Assembly (NCBI RefSeq): GCF_019059575.1
Contig: NW_024881791.1
Coordinates: 62,001-126,000, forward strand
Length of the DNA: 64,000 nucleotides
Reading direction: 5' to 3'
DNA from: Amphibalanus amphitrite
Lineage: Eukaryota > Arthropoda > Thecostraca > Balanomorpha > Balanidae
How positions within the stretch are numbered: the stretch's first letter is position 1; each line of letters starts with the position of its first letter. This document shows positions 59,014 through 64,000 of the stretch, piece by piece. Made by a program: the position numbers and the translations under genes. The notes below the pieces were generated by a model. That model was not told the origin of the DNA, ran no database searches, and saw nothing but the letters and a program-made list of their open reading frames with translations.

Positions 59014-59558
59014 TTAAAGGAAATAGTTCACTTTTTAACATGGGTTTTGAACTGGAATAGCAGTTCCGTAGCCTGGGCTGAGACGAGCATAAATCAGGAG
59101 CTTTTACAGCCCAACGATCACCCTAGGCAAAGATATTCTATTTCTCGTCCCGAAAAAGGTGTCTTGCGTTGACGATGTGTGCCTTGCATATATTCGCATC
59201 CAGTATGAAAAGAGCATGGGTACCGAAAATTCTTCAGAAACTAGAGAAATTATCTACGAGAACTCTAGAGAAATTCTCGTACTGATCAATAAGGACATTC
59301 AGCAGCAGCAGATCGCCCAAATGCCGGTGGCCGCGATCATTTCTCTAGTTTCTGAAGACTTTTCGGGACCCATGCTCTTTTCATACTGGATCGCCTGTGC
59401 CTTACAGAAACTGAAAAGTTCTTCTTATTATCAAAATATAGAAAATAATCTTTTGTTATAAATAGGTTTTATTTTCTTTGCTGATCATTTTGAACATAAA
59501 AAATCATAAATCCATTGCAAAAAAAAATAATTTCGTGAAAGTGAACTATTTCCTTTAA
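59014..59558. mobile_element. TTAA-ended MITE with an inner 50 bp hairpin
   Basis: Perfect 21 bp inverted ends (TTAAAGGAAATAGTTCACTTT at 59014; inverse ends at 59558). Inside, 59200-59251 pairs with 59338-59390 (CAGTATGAAAAGAGCATGGG and GAAACTAGAGAAAT with their inverses). No transposase. Confidence 0.82.
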
Positions 59559-59876
59559 CGGAAATTTCTGAGTATGAGCGGCCGGCCGGCCGGCCGGCCG
59601 TGGACACGATTCTGCGACGCTTATATCTCAGCAACCACTTGACCGATTTACACGCGGTAATTTTTGTAGGGTAGCTTCATTCCTTCTACCAAGTATTGGA
59701 CTATTCCCGATGCATGTGGGTGACCCCTTATGCACGTGCCACGTGCAAAACGAAGAGGTGTCACTTTTGTAATTGTTGCAATATCTCTGTAACTACTTGG
59801 CCGATTTCGCTGAAAGTTGGCATGCAGGTAGGCACCCACTAGGCACTGCATATCCATGTGCCAGAGTTGGGGCGCT

Positions 59877-60122
59877 GCTGCACGTGCGCACGTGCAGGGG
59901 TCGTTTCCAGATCTCGAGAACGGCTCGACCGATTGCGCTCAAATTTGGTACACAGTTAGGGACCGGTTAGTAGGGTGCCGTGCACAAGTCAGTTGGGACC
60001 CATTTTGCACGTGCGCACGTGCAGGGTGCCGCTTCCAGATCTCGAGAACGGCTGGGCCGATTGTGCCCAAATTTGGCACATCGCTAGAGACCGGTTAGTA
60101 GGGTGCCGTGCACAAGTCAGTT
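59877..60122. repeat. Tandem duplication, about 126 bp unit
   Basis: Two units each with CACGTGCGCACGTGCAGGG, TTCCAGATCTCGAGAACGGCT and GGTTAGTAGGGTGCCGTGCA, then CAAGTCAGTTGG. A third, weaker start is seen after 60120. Confidence 0.88.
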
Positions 60123-61496
60123 GGAGGTACTTCCTCGCAATTTCGCACGTGCAAGGCCCACCCTCTCGCTCGCTCCGTTAGTCGCCCCAAAGGGCGTTAT
60201 AGGTACTGGTTTTAGGTAATTGGATGCGTCGTAGCGTCATTAAAATTTGAAAAACGTTTGCAACTGTGATTCGATTCTTCTAAAAATTGGAATGTAGGTA
60301 TGTGCACAAACATTACTTTGGTAACTAATAACCCGGGTTTTTCGATTAATTCAAAATTAAAGACTTCATAAAAAGTTAAAAAAAAATCTCAAAAAATGCT
60401 TAGCCTCACAATTTTCAAAAACCGAAATAGCCATTCAAAAGACAAAGGAGAATCACGTTTGATTTTTTGTTAAGCATTGATTCCAAAAACTGAAGATGTT
60501 ATAAATAGAGGCATTTGAAGTTTTTGAAGGGAAAACAACGTGACCTGACGTCACTAAAACGTCATTGCTCAGTGCTCCTCAGTGCTCCTTTGGCACTGAG
60601 GGCGCCGAGAAGTTGCGACATTTGAAGACCGTGCAGAGGCTCACTTATGACGTCATAGGTCAATTACATGACCTGACCCGAAGATGCAGTTGGTGTCGCA
60701 AGATGCGGCTTGGATCAAAGGTCAGGCATGCCCAGTTTCAGCTCTCTATCGCCGGCGATTTCGGAGCTAGCGCAAAAAAAAAAAAACCCTATGGGGGCGA
60801 CACCCTCACCCACCCCCCCCCCTCGGCCGGCGATGGGTAAACGCTAATAAAAGTGTTAAGCTTTTCTTTTGTAAAAAAAAAATCATCGATTTCAGGTGCT
60901 GCATGGTGAAACTTATCCTAAATGTCCCCGTTCCCTGGATCGACCGGCCGTTTGAACTTTGACGATCGGCCCAGTAGTTTCGGAGCTAGGAGCGGGGCAA
61001 TGGATAGCCCCCCCCCCCCTAGTAGGGCGCGTTATACGCAGACACCAGTGGGCGCGCGGGTTAAGATCTCGAAAACGAAACAAGCTAGTGACAAGCGGTG
61101 GATGACATGGAATAGTTACAAACAGACAAGCTCTACAAGTTCTAGGGAGATCATTTTCAAGTCAGATAAGAAACGACGTCACAGGGGTCAAAATTGTCAA
61201 AATAGTCTAAAGGCGTTAGAAGCCAAGAGAGTTTTTTGCGAATAACTTTTGAACTAATCAAAATAGAGCAAAACCATTAGTAATACCCCACTACCACTGC
61301 CGTAGGCTAGCCCTCCGTCTCGGTCCGAATTATAGCCTCAAGCAGCCGGGAAAGATTTTTAAATACGCTTCGGAATTCGTATACGAAAACGTAGCTGGTT
61401 ACTTCTCCACTGAAACCATCGGCGTATTTTCTCAAAGTCTTTGGTAAAACTTGCCCTTTATAACGAAATTATATAGGTACAGGTCTCGCAGGTTTT
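60123..61496. other. Intergenic, decayed MITE remains
   Basis: 60230-60560 resembles the interior of family B (GATTCGATTCTTCTAAAAATTGG; GACGTCACTAAAACGTCA). C runs at 60806 and 61011, and CGCGCGGGTTAAG at 61053-61066 looks like a right end. No left end assigned. Confidence 0.45.
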
Positions 61497-61688
61497 AGCG
61501 GTAGGTTTTGCACCTAGAAAATTTAGTGTACTTCAGGCTATATCTTCGTCGTCTTAAGGCTTTAAGTGTTGAAGATGCGATCGACTTGTTGGTTCTCAAG
61601 CCGGCCATGATCGTGTAAAATGGCTTCATCGTAGATCGATTAGTTTCTGAGATATAACCGGAAATGTAAAAGTGCAAAACCTACCGCT
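61497..61688. mobile_element. Small hairpin-ended MITE
   Basis: Perfect 17 bp inverted repeat: AGCGGTAGGTTTTGCAC at 61497-61513 and its inverse at 61672-61688. About 190 bp. Class unclear. Confidence 0.6.
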
Positions 61689-62206
61689 TAATCTCGCTAG
61701 AGCCGTACTTTTGTAAAGAAAACCCTAACATAAAATGGCACGAGGGCAGCTTGTTTGATCAACACCTCTGTCACCTCTGTTATCCTAGCGTTCTAGGGTC
61801 TTGCTTCTGATAAAAAGACGGCAGTAAACCATTGACAGGGAACAGTGAATAAAGTTGCAATCTCTACTGGTTGTCCTGCTTGCTGCAGCTTTTTGGCTAT
61901 TGCAATTGTATCCTATCTTAGTATTTCAAGTGAGCCAATTGACATTCGAATGGCTTGGTTTGATCATGATAAGACCACGAAGATAAACCTAGCTTTGACA
62001 ATCACTGTTGTGGTATAATGGCAACTCCAGATAGATGACTTATGAGACCTAATGGAAGTTTAGGGAACAAAAATATTTAAAATCATTTTTGCTCATTGGT
62101 GATGCGCTGACCAAGTCACGTCTAAGAAAACGTTTCATTAATGACGGTGTTCGGCTAAAGACATTTGACACCAAACGATTTGGCTGTACGCAGTCTGCTC
62201 TTAGCC
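61689..62206. other. Upstream of BAR-domain gene: likely promoter/5' UTR
   Basis: AT-richer unique DNA ahead of the ATG at 62207. No specific promoter element that I would defend. Confidence 0.35.
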
Positions 62207-62361
62207 ATGGATCGTCGCAGTTCTCACAGATCTCAAAGAGCGGAAAACGGTCGCAGAAGCAGCCGAGATAAGGATATTCCTGGGCCAAGCGAGTGGGAGC
62301 CCAGTCCACGTCGTCAGAAAACACGGAATGATTCCAAGGGAGCAGCCGGAACCTCCCGAAG
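62207..62361 (+). CDS. BAR gene exon 1 (start codon, RS-rich)
   Basis: ATG at 62207 begins MDRRSSHRSQRAENGRRSSR. Donor GTAAGT follows 62361; ends in phase 2. An upstream in-frame ATG at 62165 exists but the sequence between looks noncoding. Confidence 0.7.
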
Positions 62362-63840
62362 GTAAGTTCTACCTTGTATGATAAACGATTGCCTAAGTAA
62401 TGACCGATCACTTGAATTATTCCCATGTAAATTTACGTCCCTTTTACATTTTTTTGCGTGTTTTATTGAATCATTTATGTATGATCATCGTCGAGTTTGC
62501 TGCCGCGTTGTGGCATCTCCAGCTACTGATAACTGGTTGCATTCAGTGCCTGACCAAGACCCTGCCGGTATTGTGCTGCAGGGGCTCTCGTACGGCGCCG
62601 CCCAGCCCGGAGACGGGCCGCCGGTCACAGCTGACGGCGAGGCCTCACTCTTCCGAGCGGGAAATCCGACAGACCAGCCCCAGTCGGTCCCGACAATTCA
62701 GTCGACAGGTGGGCTACCCAGAGCGGCCAGTCGGCCAACTTTATTCGAGTTCAGGATCCCCGAATAGCTTTCCGAGGAAGTCTAATGAATAATTTTTGCG
62801 CATAAGAGCAGTGATATAATGCACTTTGTCCGTCTCATCTTCCGAGTCTTTTCCCATTTCCTCACCTGCAATTTGTAGTTAGGTACAGTTTGTGGCCGGC
62901 AGCGCTGTTACACACAGCTTCACAATATTTTAGTTAGGTATATACGTTTATATAAACTCGCTACAACCATGCGAACAGCTTAATGCTTTTCATGACGATG
63001 CTGTTGGAAGTGTTACTGGAATTATGTCCCAGCAATATCCGTCTCCGCAGGAGCCCGGCAACGAGACTCGTGGGGAGAAGAGCCGGGACCGCGACCACTG
63101 GTCCCGAGGGGACGGACGGACAACGCACAAAACGTCCAGCAAGGAGCGGCGAGACGATCCGGTAACGTCTGCAAGCAATGCTTTAACATTTCTATCCGGT
63201 ACAATTAAAGTGATTACATCATAAAACCGTTATAGAATCGAATGAAACATGTCTAGAACGTGTTGGATGCACATTGCACACTGTCCGTACGTCGGTTGCA
63301 GGAGTTCCAGGAGCGCCAGCTCGGTGTGTACCAAAAGGCTCTGAAGGAGCAGATTGTCCAGTCTGACCACCTCATCAAGGCAATCTACCGATTCTCCGAC
63401 TGCATCGACATGACTGAGAAGGCCATGCGAAACCTCCACGACGTAATGGGTGACTACTGGGAGGACGACTGGCCTGGCGCGGAGAAATATTACATCACAC
63501 TGCAGGTGGGGGCGCGGTTTGAATGGCATTGAGTTTCATGGGCTATCTGTTTGCCAAAGTATTATATTTGACACACCGATTAAGCTGTGCGTTCAGCTGT
63601 GCGCTGTTGCGATAACCGTAAGTTGTTTGAAATAGACAAACACTTCTCATTAGAACTGTCGTTTTCTATTGAAATAACCTGTCTGCTGGCTCTGGACGAC
63701 AGGACCAGGAGGAGCTCTGGGACCGCTACGAGCAGTCTATGCGAAAACTGCTGGATCCCATCAGGGAATACGAGGGACAGTTTGAAGGAGCCGAAGACAA
63801 GATTGAAGAGTACCAAGAGGTGCGCCGCCAATACTCTCAG
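62207..63840 (+). CDS. BAR-domain protein, amphiphysin/BIN-like, 5' part of gene
   Basis: Exons 62207-62361, 62582-62708, 63051-63161, 63302-63505 and 63703-63840; phases agree (245 codons so far) and the gene runs off the right edge. Residues 1-131 are an Arg/Ser-rich disordered region (MDRRSSHRSQRAENGRRSSR). From about 132 the sequence is helical and charged: EFQERQLGVYQKALKEQ, YRFSDCIDMTEKAMRNLHDV, then ELWDRYEQSMRKLLDPIREY and QFEGAEDKIEEYQ. This matches the pattern of the second and third helices of amphiphysin/RVS-type BAR domains, which dimerise and bend membranes. Exact subfamily is unsure (amphiphysin, Bin3 or other). The basic leader is unusual. Confidence 0.75.
62582..62708 (+). 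CDS. BAR gene exon 2 (RS-rich)
   Basis: Acceptor GTGCTGCAG, donor GTGGGC. Encodes GSRTAPPSPETGRRSQLTAR and more Arg/Ser-rich sequence. Chosen because phases 2 to 0 fit both neighbours. No homology supports it directly. Confidence 0.55.
63051..63161 (+). CDS. BAR gene exon 3
   Basis: Acceptor CTCCGCAG, donor GTAACG. Encodes EPGNETRGEKSRDRDHWSRG through RRDDP. Phase 0 at both ends. Confidence 0.65.
63302..63505 (+). CDS. BAR gene exon 4: first half of the BAR helices seen
   Basis: Acceptor GGTTGCAG, donor GTGGGG. 68 codons, EFQERQLGVYQKALKEQ to EKYYITLQ, with WEDDWPGAE in the place of the YEPDW segment of amphiphysins. Confidence 0.85.
63703..63840 (+). CDS. BAR gene exon 5
   Basis: Acceptor ACGACAG, donor GTAATT. 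46 codons, DQEELWDRYEQSMRKLLDPI to RRQYSQ. Continues the BAR coiled coil. Confidence 0.85.
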
Positions 63841-64000
63841 GTAATTTAGTATACGTATAACGTATATGCCGTTGCCATGTTTAGAGTCTTACCCATGCTT
63901 TTTACAGTTGTTTGCTTAACCCATTTATGCCCAGGAATATTGACCATCATGAAAATCGACGAAATCAAAATATGTTATGCTCCTACCAGGGCCTTGTATG

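Overview
This is eukaryotic genomic DNA, most likely from an arthropod and possibly a crustacean. The taxon is inferred only from gene style and transposon content, so that call is weak. Every host gene is split by GT-AG introns, and no bacterial operon, rRNA, tRNA or CRISPR array is visible. Three host genes can be assembled from exons whose splice phases agree.

(1) Positions 1-5873, plus strand: the 3' part of a coronin gene. Six exons cover the last WD repeats, the coronin extension and a C-terminal coiled coil. (2) Positions 33707-9910, minus strand: a complete ten-exon LIV-1 type ZIP zinc transporter of the ZIP6/ZIP10 (Drosophila foi) group. The exons sum to exactly 860 codons plus stop. 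Exon 1 encodes a signal peptide and a very long His/Asp-rich extracellular domain; a 16 kb intron follows. (3) Positions 62207-63840, plus strand: the first five exons of a gene with an Arg/Ser-rich N-terminus and an amphiphysin/BIN-like BAR domain, running off the window.

The rest is mostly mobile DNA. A full BEL/Pao element (19931-28587) sits in intron 1 of the ZIP gene, with a 508 bp hAT-type element inserted in its 5' LTR. At 35292-53688 there is a nest: a TIR element of about 1.2 kb was split by two Gypsy-type elements. One (35837-43841) is internally deleted but has full matching LTRs. The other (44050-53245) is compact with 144 bp LTRs and is itself split by a third Gypsy element (47544-52614). 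Target-site duplications can be read for all of these LTR elements. The compact element has no tRNA-type primer site; the bases next to its 5' LTR are perfectly complementary to 15 nt inside the LTR, which suggests self-priming.

The introns and intergenic DNA also hold a family of TTAA-flanked, CCC...GGG-ended non-autonomous elements (piggyBac-like ends). They carry facing poly-G/poly-C runs and arrays of AGGTCA, the nuclear-receptor half-site. There is also a Harbinger-like MITE and several hairpin MITEs.

The most unusual pattern is at exon edges. In five of the fourteen internal 3' splice sites visible here (two in coronin, three in the ZIP gene), the intron beside the exon is a tandem array. 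Each unit contains a copy of that exon's own 3' splice site, often with the first bases of the exon, and in the longer arrays the copies decay with distance from the exon. One 5' splice site has a similar duplicate. This looks like a recurring process rather than chance.
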